Shown: positions 26,691-35,752 of the stretch, piece by piece
Layout of the letters: each line of letters begins with the position of its first letter
Position numbering within the stretch: the stretch's first letter is position 1
NCBI GenBank assembly: GCA_964619885.1
Contig: CAZUGA010000004.1
Location: 1-64,000, forward strand
DNA from: CAZUGA01 sp964619885
GTDB taxonomy: Bacteria; Pseudomonadota; Gammaproteobacteria; Methylococcales; UBA1147
Length of the DNA stretch: 64,000 nucleotides
Direction: 5' to 3'
Notes under the pieces: model-generated
The model's database searches: none
What the model saw: only the letters and a program-made list of their open reading frames with translations
Told to the model about the DNA's origin: nothing
Made by a program: the position numbers and the translations under genes

Positions 26691-26860
26691 CGAAGTTCCT
26701 TACGGTGATTAGACATTCTACGGGAATTGGATTGGTTCAGTCTCTTGGAAATTATTGAATCGGAACCGGTGAGACCAATCAGTTGGACGCTACAGCAACG
26801 ATTCGTGGAATAATAACGCCATCCGTGGTTCAACCAAACGCCTTCTAAGTATACCGGTTC

Positions 26861-27370
26861 ATGTTTTTCTTTACAGCACCCTTTTTACCCCGATATCTCA
26901 ATGTAATTGCTTTTTCTCAACTGATTGTGTTGTGGGTTGCGGTCTTGCTTTTGGTGGCGTTATCAACGCCAAAGCCCATTGGCCGGCTGCCGAATCGAAT
27001 TGTATTTGCTTGGGCTTTTCCGTATGCGTTTTGGTATGGGGATGTTCGCTTGTGGCAAGTATTCTGGCCTTGTTGGATTGCCCTGAATGCCGTCATTTTT
27101 TTTGTCGATATGCTTGCCAAAGCCGGAATTGCGTCGGTGTTGGTATGGGATATTACGCAGCTATTAGTCTTGGTCGTTACTTATTGGTGGAGCGTTTCAG
27201 TGTGGCGGGCTTCGCCCAATACCCGGCGACAGTCTTGGGCGTTCCTGGCAAGGTTGGTTGTCGTTGTCAGTTTTTTGGAAATCGCGCATCGCATATTTAT
27301 TCGGGTCAAGTTTCCGCGGGATTTTTTCGGTTGTGACGAGCTATTTCTTAACTTTACAAGTTGTTTCTAG
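26861..27370 (+). CDS. Multi-pass membrane protein, function unknown
   Basis: This 169-residue, strongly hydrophobic protein has about four or five predicted membrane helices (roughly residues 15-35, 46-62, 66-86, 92-112 and 126-142). Tryptophans are frequent, as in FAWAFPYAFWYGDV and YWWSVSVW. No family motif is recognised. It is convergent with the second TldD/TldE pair, with 63 bases between stops. The ATG at 26861 has no obvious ribosome-binding site. It could be an integral membrane enzyme subunit or a DUF-type protein; I cannot assign a role. Confidence 0.5.
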   Translation: MFFFTAPFLPRYLNVIAFSQLIVLWVAVLLLVALSTPKPIGRLPNRIVFAWAFPYAFWYGDVRLWQVFWPCWIALNAVIFFVDMLAKAGIASVLVWDITQLLVLVVTYWWSVSVWRASPNTRRQSWAFLARLVVVVSFLEIAHRIFIRVKFPRDFFGCDELFLNFTSCF

Positions 27371-27433
27371 ACGACCATGGTGTACGTGGGTATTTTGATT
27401 GGGTGGCGTTTTTACAACCGAGTTTATTGTGAT

Positions 27434-28750
27434 CTAAAGCGTTAGATTGAACCGGTCGACCAACACACCGGGTATTCGCATGCTGGCGACCGAACGTCTT
27501 TCATAGGTATCGGTTTCGAGTATCCATTGTGTGTCTTGCGTGAGGTCGAGCAGGTTTGGACCGAGCATGTCATAAATGCTTTCATCGAAGCGCATTGGTG
27601 TGATCGGTGCGGTCAATTTGCCGTCTTCGACCCAAAAACAAGCGTAGCGTGTCATACCGGTGATTTTACAATGGTTGGGGTCGGAAAAATTGGAATACCA
27701 CAAGTTATTGATATATATTCCGCTATCTAGTTTTCTTAATATGTCACTGCTGTTCAAATCGCCAGCGGCCAAATCCAGGGATAGTGGATATTCACTACCG
27801 GCATTGACTTCGAGATCATATTCTTTGGCGCTTCTGGAATTGATCAGATAACCGGCGTGCTTGCCGTGCTCAATCAAATCAACTTGCGGCGGTTTAAAAA
27901 ATCCCGATGCCGTGAAATCCGGTGCAATCCCGTCTACATTGTTTTCGATCAATCGGACGCGTTTATCCAATTGTAACTTTTGTTCCGCTAGTTTTAGCAA
28001 CGGGGTTTGCCGGGTTTTGTGCGCTTTCGCGCCGAAGCTTCGCCATGCCAGCGTCGATAAGATTTCCCGCAACGCAGTCGGTGCCAGATATACGCGGTAT
28101 TGTCCGGGTTCAATGGTTTTCGGGGTATTCCCTAGAATTGATAACTGGTCACGCATTTGATCAAATTTAACGCTGAAGTTGTCGGCATTCCAACTGAAGC
28201 CAGTAATATCTGATTTGGCTGCCACGTTATCGCTCAGAAAACAACTCCAGTCTAAGTTGAAACTGGATTTCTGATACCAGTTGCGTTGCCCCAATGAATT
28301 GGCGAATCCGCGGTAAACCGTACCGCTGGTGTAAAGTCCAACCAGATCCAAATCTTGTGCGTTTTCTACTATTTGTCGAATTACTTCACTACTGTTCGGC
28401 AGTCTATCTGCCTCTATGGTCTGGCTGTTTCTGACAATTCGGTTGATCATCAGGAATGGGTCATCCGGCAGTAATGCGTACTGTTCCCTAAGATTAGTAA
28501 TAATTGCGTTTATCAGCGAAGTATCAGAATCTATATCGCCGCTAATGTTCGCGCTTGTTTCAGCGTGTTGACCCGCATTGATGAGTTCAAGGCTCAATTC
28601 CAATTGGTGCACCGAACCCGCTTGCCTTATCTTGGATCGATTGATCCGCACAAAATCAGAATGTTCACCGCTGAAATTGGCCAGCAGTACTTCGTTAATG
28701 TGTAGATTATTCGATGCCCGTTCAAATAAGTCGTAAAAATAACTTTGCAT
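27434..28750 (-). CDS. Second TldE/PmbA-like protease subunit
   Basis: This protein is TldE-like, about 438 residues when started at the ATG at 28750, four bases after the stop of the TldD-like gene. A longer upstream frame exists but overlaps that gene in another frame and lacks homology. Stretches such as LGLYTSGTVYRGFANSLGQ, ISDIT-like GFSWNADNF and YSNFSDPNHCKITGMTRYA fit the TldE fold, and the zinc motif HExxxH is absent, as expected for the non-catalytic partner. It is only distantly similar to PmbA at 17.8 kb, so this is an old paralogue rather than a recent copy. With its partner it probably forms a second heterodimeric peptidase. Confidence 0.8.
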   Translation of the reverse strand: MQSYFYDLFERASNNLHINEVLLANFSGEHSDFVRINRSKIRQAGSVHQLELSLELINAGQHAETSANISGDIDSDTSLINAIITNLREQYALLPDDPFLMINRIVRNSQTIEADRLPNSSEVIRQIVENAQDLDLVGLYTSGTVYRGFANSLGQRNWYQKSSFNLDWSCFLSDNVAAKSDITGFSWNADNFSVKFDQMRDQLSILGNTPKTIEPGQYRVYLAPTALREILSTLAWRSFGAKAHKTRQTPLLKLAEQKLQLDKRVRLIENNVDGIAPDFTASGFFKPPQVDLIEHGKHAGYLINSRSAKEYDLEVNAGSEYPLSLDLAAGDLNSSDILRKLDSGIYINNLWYSNFSDPNHCKITGMTRYACFWVEDGKLTAPITPMRFDESIYDMLGPNLLDLTQDTQWILETDTYERRSVASMRIPGVLVDRFNLTL

Positions 28751-28754
28751 TCGT

Positions 28755-30182
28755 TTAATCCACGCCAAAAACATCGACCCGATCGAACAAGCAGGCAGGG
28801 CTTGCATGACCCACTTGTACGGCTTGGTTGGGTTCGCCTTTGCCGCAGGCAGGAACCGACAAAACTTCGAAGCTTTTAGGGTCTCCAACCGTTTTTAAAC
28901 TTCGCCAAAATCGGCTAGAAATTCCGCGGTAATTGGGATTTTTGACCAGTTCTTTAAGCTTGCCGTTTTTGATACGTCTACCCAATTCGCAGCCGAACTG
29001 AAATTTGTTGCGGCTATCGTCGATGGACCAAGATCGATTGGTATCCATCAAAATCCCGTTTTCAACCGAGCCAATCATGTCATTTAACGGCGTATTGCCG
29101 GGCTCTAAATTGATATTGGCCATACGGTCAATCGGTGGTCGGTTCCAGCCGCTGGCGCGGGAACAGGCAACCCCCGCAGTATCGGCCCGCCGTTGCGAAG
29201 TGTATCCCCCTAGTGGTCTCATCAGTATGCCATTTTTTATCAAATATTCGCGTGTCGCCGCGCTGCCATCGTCGTCGAATCCGTAGCTCGCAATTTGAAA
29301 TTCATACTCGGGGTCGAAACTGACATTGAGAAGATTGGAGCCGTATTGATATTCGCCGAACATACTTAGGTTAACAAAACTGGTACCCGCGTAGTTGCGT
29401 TCATCACCTAGGATCCGGTCCAATTCCAGAGGATGACCGATGCTTTCGTGGATTTGCAGTACCATTTGGTTGGGCATCAAGAGCAGGTCCAGGTGTTCGC
29501 TGGGACAATCGGGCGCAGCCAGTAAAGCCAGTGCTTCATCCGCCACCCGCTCTGCTTGTTCATCAAATCCTACGCGTACCAGTATTTCCATACCACCCCT
29601 GGCGCTGCAATCGATCCCAAAGGTTCTTTTCTGAGTTTGCGTGCCTTGGTTGGCGACAGCGCCCAGATACGGCATCAACGTCGCAAAGGATTGAAAAATT
29701 TCGGCATCTGGTGTGACGAATACGCTATCAAAATGGCCGTAGTATAGCGATGCCCACCAATCGATAATGCGGTCGTCGGAATTGAGACGCTGATTTACTT
29801 TTTGCAGCATCTCCAATTTGTCGGTGAGAGGCGTGGAGGTCCATGGGAGGGCTATGCTGGACGCGGATTTCACGCGTATTTGCGGTCTGGCAATGTAATC
29901 GCCGGGAATCAGACTTAGGTCAGCGCTGTCGTGCGCCCAGTTGATTGCCCGATCCAGCGCTAGTTTCATCCCGGCGATACTTAAATCGCTGGTTGCGGCG
30001 TAGCCTATTCCGCCACGATCGCATACGGTGATATGTACACCAAGGCTGTATTGGTTATTTACTGGCTGAACAATGTTTTGGCGTACCGAAACACTTTGTT
30101 GGTTCTCGTCTACTATGCGTATTGAGTAGAAATCGACCGCCGGCGCGATAGATTTGAATCGTGAAACAGCGGTATCCAGCAT
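28755..30182 (-). CDS. Second TldD-like zinc metalloprotease
   Basis: This 475-residue protein is of the TldD family. The zinc-binding HExxxH is intact in LQIHESIGHPLELDR near residue 245, and the late Cys ligand region is present as VPACGKGEPNQAVQVGHASP. A conserved REYLIKNGILMRPLGGY segment lies between them. It differs strongly from the TldD at 16.2 kb. It is followed four bases later by the TldE-like gene, so the pair is certainly co-translated. TldD/E proteases process peptide antibiotics and clear unfolded peptides; the presence of a second, diverged pair suggests a dedicated substrate, but no precursor-peptide gene is recognisable nearby. Confidence 0.85.
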   Translation of the reverse strand: MLDTAVSRFKSIAPAVDFYSIRIVDENQQSVSVRQNIVQPVNNQYSLGVHITVCDRGGIGYAATSDLSIAGMKLALDRAINWAHDSADLSLIPGDYIARPQIRVKSASSIALPWTSTPLTDKLEMLQKVNQRLNSDDRIIDWWASLYYGHFDSVFVTPDAEIFQSFATLMPYLGAVANQGTQTQKRTFGIDCSARGGMEILVRVGFDEQAERVADEALALLAAPDCPSEHLDLLLMPNQMVLQIHESIGHPLELDRILGDERNYAGTSFVNLSMFGEYQYGSNLLNVSFDPEYEFQIASYGFDDDGSAATREYLIKNGILMRPLGGYTSQRRADTAGVACSRASGWNRPPIDRMANINLEPGNTPLNDMIGSVENGILMDTNRSWSIDDSRNKFQFGCELGRRIKNGKLKELVKNPNYRGISSRFWRSLKTVGDPKSFEVLSVPACGKGEPNQAVQVGHASPACLFDRVDVFGVD

Positions 30183-30381
30183 AAGTTTGTTTGAATCGAT
30201 TTAATGTTTTTGTCTAAGGTCGCGCTTTTTGAATCTTGCGTCAAGCTTAGGACCAAAATTCTAAGGTTCAATTTAGAATGTCGCCAATGCGGAGTTAGTA
30301 GCGGTCAACTATGGTTCAATCGGGAATGGTTGCAATGAATTTAAGATTGATGGGGGGTAATGTACCAATACTGCGGATGTT

Positions 30382-31818
30382 TTATTCGTGTTGCTGGAGT
30401 TTGTCGAGTAACCCGATAAAAGCAGGGTTAGATTTTAGCAATTGTCCACCCATGGCTCTAAGTTCGTCTACGGTATCCGCGGGCAGTGCAAAATTGGTTG
30501 GCAAATTTTTGTATCGGAATCGTAGTTTGGGGTCACTAATGGTATCGAAGGTCACGTGGCTCAGGTAGACATCAACGCTGGAAAGGTCTCCACCCGGCAA
30601 CTTGGCGCCAGGACAATGATCTTGTAGGATATTTTGGCACCGTTGTCGGACTTTGGTGTCTTCGGTATATTCGCCCAGCGCGCTCTTCGCCCGGTCCACA
30701 GTATCAAATGAATAGTTGTCTAAAGGGATAATTGCCGCCGCAGTGATAACATCGACAACACCCGGTGTTTCCGCAGAATTGTCACGATCTGATTGAGTAT
30801 CGGTAGCAGCGTCGACCACAATAATGACTAATTTTTCAATAATGCCCTTCGTGATACGGCGTTGAATACTATAGGCCGGGTCCGAAGATTCCAGCGACCA
30901 GATAATGCTGCGCAAGCCAATATTATCGGATATCCCGCCATCCATAAGGTGAATATAATCGCGCCGCTTTTGCCATTCAGGGTGTTGGTAGTAACTGCGG
31001 CGTTGCTCCGCACGGACTGCTCGTTCGGGTGCAATTTGGCGATCATTGGCGGCAAACCGAACCCAGCGTGGTTCTTCGTATTGACATTGCCCAGCGTAGT
31101 TTTGGTAAGTCAACGGCGTCAACAGTCCTGGAAAGGCTGACGACGAGGCCACTGCTCTGGCGACCGGCAAACCGGCAAGATCGGCGCAGATCAAATCGAA
31201 TTGATCCTGGATGAATGGGAACTGGCTGCCGGTGGTCATATCGGTCGCATTTAACATCAAAAATGGTCTGGTACCCCGGTCGATCAAGCTTTGAAAGGTC
31301 GCGCCGTCGAATAGATTTTGGTTGTAGAAATTTGCAGCTAAGTCGCTGCGTCCATAATCAAAGCCCGCCAATTCGAACCAACTGGATGGCAATAGTGATT
31401 CCGCGAACAACGCCTGCTCAATGTCCTTCTTTAGAAATTCTTGTTCAAAGGTTCCATTAAATAGTTTGTCACGGTGTAGCGTGTAATACGAAGCAGTAAA
31501 ACTCCCCCCGGATACGGAAGAGATGATATCGACTTCATCCAGCAGGCGTTTATGTTGTCCTTTCCATTCAATTTTGGTGTCGCGTAAAGTTTCCAGGACC
31601 CCGAATGACAATGAGGCGGCACGTGTACCGCCGCCGGAAAACGCGAGAATGACAAACAAGCTGTCGGTATTGGCATCGCCGAGTTTAAGACTATCAAAGC
31701 GGTAACCACGTTCGGGGTCATAATGGTTTAGCTCAGGAGTTTTGGGTAAACTTCCGCAGGCCCAGAAGGTCCCTAATAGCAGCGGGCCGACGACGAATCG
31801 CAGCAAGCGCCTAGTCAT
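30382..31818 (-). CDS. Patatin-like phospholipase lipoprotein
   Basis: This 478-residue patatin-family serine lipid acyl hydrolase carries a lipoprotein signal (hydrophobic segment then WACGS, Cys near residue 21). The catalytic dyad and oxyanion hole are intact: AFSGGGTRAAS near residue 62, nucleophile Ser in SSVSGGSFTAS near 107, and Asp in LMDGGISDNIG near 293. It should sit in the cell envelope and act on phospholipids or lysophospholipids. The start overlaps the stop of the upstream 71-residue gene (ATGA), so the two are translationally coupled. The extra insertion regions between dyad residues are typical of large outer-membrane-facing patatins. Confidence 0.88.
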   Translation of the reverse strand: MTRRLLRFVVGPLLLGTFWACGSLPKTPELNHYDPERGYRFDSLKLGDANTDSLFVILAFSGGGTRAASLSFGVLETLRDTKIEWKGQHKRLLDEVDIISSVSGGSFTASYYTLHRDKLFNGTFEQEFLKKDIEQALFAESLLPSSWFELAGFDYGRSDLAANFYNQNLFDGATFQSLIDRGTRPFLMLNATDMTTGSQFPFIQDQFDLICADLAGLPVARAVASSSAFPGLLTPLTYQNYAGQCQYEEPRWVRFAANDRQIAPERAVRAEQRRSYYQHPEWQKRRDYIHLMDGGISDNIGLRSIIWSLESSDPAYSIQRRITKGIIEKLVIIVVDAATDTQSDRDNSAETPGVVDVITAAAIIPLDNYSFDTVDRAKSALGEYTEDTKVRQRCQNILQDHCPGAKLPGGDLSSVDVYLSHVTFDTISDPKLRFRYKNLPTNFALPADTVDELRAMGGQLLKSNPAFIGLLDKLQQHE

Positions 31819-32030
31819 TGTATCGGCTTGAAGTCTACGATGAGCGGTTCCAACGGATTGGTGCTAAAAATGGGGATAACTATCTCGGGGGGTTGGTAGT
31901 CCTTGGGGTCACCCAGGTCGAAACACTGGGTACCCGAACCGATCCTGAGGATACCGTTAGTAGTGCCGGTTTCTATTCCGTTGATATAAACTGTTCTGGG
32001 TTCTGAAAACCTAACGTTGACATATTCCAT
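31815..32030 (-). CDS. 71-residue PEGA-like protein coupled to patatin gene
   Basis: A small beta-rich protein. I chose the ATG at 32030 because AAGGA precedes it with good spacing; the longer frame from 32060 has no such site. The pattern FSEPRTVYINGIETGTT, then LRIGSGTQCFDLGDP and PPEIVIPI, resembles a PEGA-type or surface-layer-like fold in which a protein displays a constant turn and beta hairpins. No signal peptide is visible. Its stop overlaps the patatin start codon by four bases, implying a fixed stoichiometry and perhaps a chaperone, inhibitor or docking role. Function is unknown. Confidence 0.6.
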   Translation of the reverse strand: MEYVNVRFSEPRTVYINGIETGTTNGILRIGSGTQCFDLGDPKDYQPPEIVIPIFSTNPLEPLIVDFKPIQ

Positions 32031-32322
32031 AATGCAATCCTTGAATGTCCGTTTGAGCAATTTTTAGACCGCCGCCCTTGGGCTCTTTGGCCGATTATAC
32101 CGTAAATCTTAGGGTAGCCTACCCTCACCTATTTCGGGAGGTATTTTTCGGCAACCGGGGCGTGAATAATACCGCAGATACTCGGTTAGCGATTGCCCCG
32201 GAGAATTTTTAGATAAAGTGAGCGCTCAGTTCTTTTTAATTTTCAGTGGCGCCGATATTAGTGGTAATGTAGCGATTAAGGCAGGTAACTGGTGTGGTAT
32301 CCTGCGCTAATAATAAATTTAA

Positions 32323-34134
32323 ATGACCGAACAAATATCGCTGGTTATTGCAGCTACGGCAGTAATCGCTATTCTGTGCCAATGGATCGCCTGGCGGCTT
32401 AAGCTGCCGGCGATTTTGTTTTTATTATTGGCGGGAATTGGGGCTGGTCCTTTGACGGGATGGTTAGACCCAGATGCGGTTTACGGAAACCTGTTATTTC
32501 CCATTGTTTCATTATCGGTTGCAGTCATTTTGTTCGAGGGTGGGCTTACCCTAAAGTTGCGTGAAATACAAGGATTGGAAAGCGTTGTACGCAATTTGGT
32601 TTCTGTTGGCGTACTGGTTACTTGGACTGTGACCACTGTCGTTACCCACTGGATTTTGAATTTCGAATGGCAACTATCGTGGTTATTCGGTGCGGTCATG
32701 GTTGTTACCGGACCGACGGTGATTGTCCCTTTGCTGAGAACCGTTCGGCCCAATCGAAGAATATCCAATATCCTGCGTTGGGAAGGCATCGTGATCGATC
32801 CGATCGGAGCTTTACTTGCGGTACTGGTCTTCGAATTTATCATTTCCAGTCAAGCTGGCGATGCGATGGGCCATATTGTATTGACCTTTGCCAAGGTTGT
32901 CGGTGTAGGTTGTGGGCTTGGTGCGGCATCGGGATTTTTGTTTGGCTGGGTTTTACGGCGCCACGCATTGCCTGAATATTTGCACAATGTCGCTGCCCTA
33001 TGCGTAGTGGTCGGCATATTTGCTGGTTCGAATTTTGTTGTAGAGGAATCCGGCCTACTTACGGTAACCGTGATGGGAATCTGGTTGGCCAACATGGATG
33101 ACGTGCCAATGGAAGATATTTTGAATTTCAAGGAGAGCCTCAGTGTTCTGTTGATCTCCGTGCTTTTTATTATTCTCGCTGCGCGCATCGAAATCGTTCA
33201 ATTTCAGGCATTGGGATGGTCGGCGTTGTGGATCTTCATTGCGATCCAGTTTTTAGCCCGACCGCTGAAAGTTATCGTTTCAACATTTAAATCCGACTTG
33301 AATTGGAGGGAACGCGCGCTTCTGGGTTGGATAGCACCCCGGGGAATAGTAGCCGCGGCAGTGACCGCCCTATTCGCTATCCGGCTGCGCGAATATGGTT
33401 TTGAGCAAGCTGAATTGCTCGTGCCATTGGCTTTTTTGGTTATTATCGGAACGGTAGTTTTGCAAAGCGCCACGGCCGGTTTGCTGGCCAGGTTATTAGG
33501 TGTAGCTGAGCCCGAGCCGAAAGGTTTTTTGATTATTGGAGCCAACCCGGTTGCGCGAGCTATTGCGGTGGTTTTAAAGAAGCGGGGATTTAGTACGTTG
33601 CTTACCGATTCCAATTGGGAGCATATTAAAGCGGCTCGAATGCTGGGCTTGGAAACCTATTATGGAAATCCTGTTTCAGATCATGCGGATTGGCACCTGA
33701 ATCTGGTTGGTATAGGGCGTATGTTGGGGCTATCAAGGCACGCTGATTTGAATGCCCTGTCAGGGTTAAAATACCGTGCAGAATTTGGCCGCAATGCGAT
33801 TTATACACTAAAATCATCGATTGATATTGATAAATCTGAAAAACATACGGTGTCCGATGAGCACCGGGGCAACGTGTTATTCGGTGATGGCGTGACGTAC
33901 GCGAAGCTTGCTAGTTTGTTGAGCCGCGGCGCGCAATTACGCAGCACATTATTGACTGAGGATTTTGATTTTTCTGCGTATTGCGAGCGAAATGATACCA
34001 AAGTAATCCCAATGTTTGGTTTATCCAAAGATAGCGAGTTAAGGGTTTTTATTGCCGGGAAAGATTGGGTGCCCAAACCTGGTTGGACTATTATCGGATT
34101 GGTCCCCGGGGAATTGGATTCAGTTACGGGGTAG
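32323..34134 (+). CDS. CPA1-type sodium/proton antiporter with TrkA-N domain
   Basis: This 603-residue protein has about twelve membrane helices (residues 1-400) of the NhaP/CPA1 family, including ILFEGGLTLKL near residue 70, TGPTVIVPLLRTVRP near 130 and the mid-membrane GWIAPRGIVAAAVTALF near 335. A C-terminal cytosolic region follows with a Rossmann-type TrkA-N segment starting FLIIGANPVARAIAVVLK. It exchanges cytoplasmic Na+ or K+ for protons and probably aids pH and salt homeostasis; the nucleotide-binding domain suggests allosteric control. The 3' end overlaps the convergent DUF2959 gene by 15 bases. Ion preference is uncertain. Confidence 0.88.
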   Translation: MTEQISLVIAATAVIAILCQWIAWRLKLPAILFLLLAGIGAGPLTGWLDPDAVYGNLLFPIVSLSVAVILFEGGLTLKLREIQGLESVVRNLVSVGVLVTWTVTTVVTHWILNFEWQLSWLFGAVMVVTGPTVIVPLLRTVRPNRRISNILRWEGIVIDPIGALLAVLVFEFIISSQAGDAMGHIVLTFAKVVGVGCGLGAASGFLFGWVLRRHALPEYLHNVAALCVVVGIFAGSNFVVEESGLLTVTVMGIWLANMDDVPMEDILNFKESLSVLLISVLFIILAARIEIVQFQALGWSALWIFIAIQFLARPLKVIVSTFKSDLNWRERALLGWIAPRGIVAAAVTALFAIRLREYGFEQAELLVPLAFLVIIGTVVLQSATAGLLARLLGVAEPEPKGFLIIGANPVARAIAVVLKKRGFSTLLTDSNWEHIKAARMLGLETYYGNPVSDHADWHLNLVGIGRMLGLSRHADLNALSGLKYRAEFGRNAIYTLKSSIDIDKSEKHTVSDEHRGNVLFGDGVTYAKLASLLSRGAQLRSTLLTEDFDFSAYCERNDTKVIPMFGLSKDSELRVFIAGKDWVPKPGWTIIGLVPGELDSVTG

Positions 34135-34806
34135 CGCTTTTTGTTCGCCCAAGCAGTTTACGAATGCATTGGCTTCAAAAATAGATTTTTCCATGGCGTT
34201 GATCAGCGCCGCGATATCCATCCCGATTAATCTTAAGTCATGGTGCAAGGATGCTATCGCTTGAGCGTTCAAATTGTGCTTTAAGAAAAGTACCTGGTCT
34301 TTGAATGCCGATAGAACAGGCAAAATTTTGCTTTCGGCCCGGTGCATGGCTTTTATTAGACGATTGTAATGCTGGTGGGTTTGTTTGAGTTGTTGCCGAC
34401 TGGTGCTGCGAAGGTTGCGGCTGGCATATTCATCCAATTCTGCTTGCCATTCACCAAATAAAGCATTAGCGACTTCTTCTACTGCATTGATACGGTTGCT
34501 GACCGCTTTAGCTCGCGCTTCGCTATTTTCCAGTTCACGCTTTAGTTGTCGGTACAGATCTGCCAAGTCGCTACCGTCGTAACAGGTAACCGAAGTAAAT
34601 TTATCCAAAGCGCTAACAAACTGTGTACGTGCATCTTCCAGTTCATCCCGCGCTTCTTCAACCCTATATACAACGATATCACGTTTATGCGCACCAAAAC
34701 TCTCTCTGGCACGGTAATATACTCTACGAAACCCTGATGTAATTCGACCGATTAGCGCCGCTGTGGATAGTTGTTCGTTTTTGGGTTTCTTGGTTTGATT
34801 CTTCAC
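34120..34806 (-). CDS. DUF2959 family protein
   Basis: This 228-residue, alpha-helical, coiled-coil-rich protein belongs to DUF2959. The family signature is visible as YYRARESFGAHKRDIVVYRVEEARD followed by RTQFVSALDKF. The rest is mostly heptad-like helices, including LYRQLKRELENSEARA. Many relatives are lipoproteins, but here no lipobox or signal peptide is seen, so the product may be cytoplasmic or the start may be misassigned. Function is unknown for the whole family. The 3' end overlaps the end of the antiporter gene. Confidence 0.8.
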   Translation of the reverse strand: MKNQTKKPKNEQLSTAALIGRITSGFRRVYYRARESFGAHKRDIVVYRVEEARDELEDARTQFVSALDKFTSVTCYDGSDLADLYRQLKRELENSEARAKAVSNRINAVEEVANALFGEWQAELDEYASRNLRSTSRQQLKQTHQHYNRLIKAMHRAESKILPVLSAFKDQVLFLKHNLNAQAIASLHHDLRLIGMDIAALINAMEKSIFEANAFVNCLGEQKALPRN

Positions 34807-34946
34807 CGATGTATAACGTTCAATAGGAATACACCGGGATTTTATACTTAGAAGAGGGCAGTGTACAAAACAGCTTTAATCGCGTTCGATTCGAGTTTAG
34901 ATTTTATTGTGTTTTATCTCAAAAAATATCAGCTCATCTTAGCGGT

Positions 34947-35276
34947 TCAATCGCGCATGACACTAATAGTTGCTGGGTTTTTGCGTTTGGATTGTTGTTG
35001 GCGTTTGTGCCGACAGAATGTCATGGCGACACCATCTCCGCCAATGCGAACGATCTTTGCAGTCATTCGGTGAATTTGGATGACCGAGCCACGGTGTTTT
35101 TTTACCGCGAAAAATAATACCAACGGTGCGTCCAAAGGTAATAGATTCACGTCTGCAGACAAATAAACACCGCGGCTACTCAGGTTTCTGGTTTTGCAGT
35201 GATGGCTAGGTTTCCCCGGTAGAGATATGAACACACTAACGGAAACTGGGCTGCGGGTGCTGTGACGTCGTTCCAT
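34947..35276 (-). CDS. PilZ domain protein
   Basis: This 109-residue protein is essentially a single PilZ domain, which usually binds cyclic di-GMP. The N-terminal ERRHSTR supplies the RxxxR-type arginines, and the second motif is a variant of (D/N)xSxxG in TRNLSSRGVYL. A strand GGDGVAMTFCRH closes the barrel, followed by a basic tail. Because the window also contains an HD-GYP protein (7-921), the organism clearly uses cyclic di-GMP signalling. The gene is alone, with no linked target gene, so its output pathway is unknown. Confidence 0.8.
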   Translation of the reverse strand: MERRHSTRSPVSVSVFISLPGKPSHHCKTRNLSSRGVYLSADVNLLPLDAPLVLFFAVKKHRGSVIQIHRMTAKIVRIGGDGVAMTFCRHKRQQQSKRKNPATISVMRD

Positions 35277-35752
35277 TTTAAACTCCTAGAATTTTTCTGG
35301 ATTATTATGCTAAAAATGTCAGCAGGCAACTACAAGGCTGTCTTGAAAAAAATATCGACAGTAAACGCCCAAATTTTCGATGCAATTTTTCAAGACAGCC
35401 TCCTATGTGGCGTAGAACCCTATATTCAATACCAACAAGGTAATTGAACTATTTTTGCAATTCACGCAGGGTCTAGCTGAACTGTCAAACTATTCTGTTC
35501 TTATAGACAGATGTAGTAGGCAACAGGTTTTAACTATTGTTAGCTAAAGTGTCTACAAGTATTGGACCAGTCTAAAAAACTACTTTTAAATTAGTATCTT
35601 ATGTTTTTTTCTGAGCCTCATCAAGTGAGGATGTAAAAAAAACCGACAATTTCGACATGGAATTTTATGCAGGCATCCAACTGTCTTTCAAATTCGCTGA
35701 TTAGTGTGTAACACCGTCAACGGTCAGAATTTCTGTTTGGCCGAAATTTCTT
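35277..35752. other. Intergenic region between PilZ gene and uvrA
   Basis: No gene is apparent in these 476 bases. They contain the MITE-like palindrome and, further right, a smaller hairpin (CCTCA...TGAGG around 35615-35629) flanked by a T-run before and an A-run after. In the reverse direction these do not form a canonical terminator for uvrA. Confidence 0.45.
35335..35401. repeat. MITE-like palindrome with 16-bp terminal inverted repeats
   Basis: Perfect 16-base inverted repeats, AGGCTGTCTTGAAAAA (35335-35350) and its complement (35386-35401), bound a 67-base element. Inside, ATCGA (35354-35358) and TCGAT (35377-35381) extend the dyad. A-runs lie on the inner side of the arms, opposite to a rho-independent terminator, so a miniature transposon remnant is more likely. 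No clear target duplication is seen. Confidence 0.5.
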
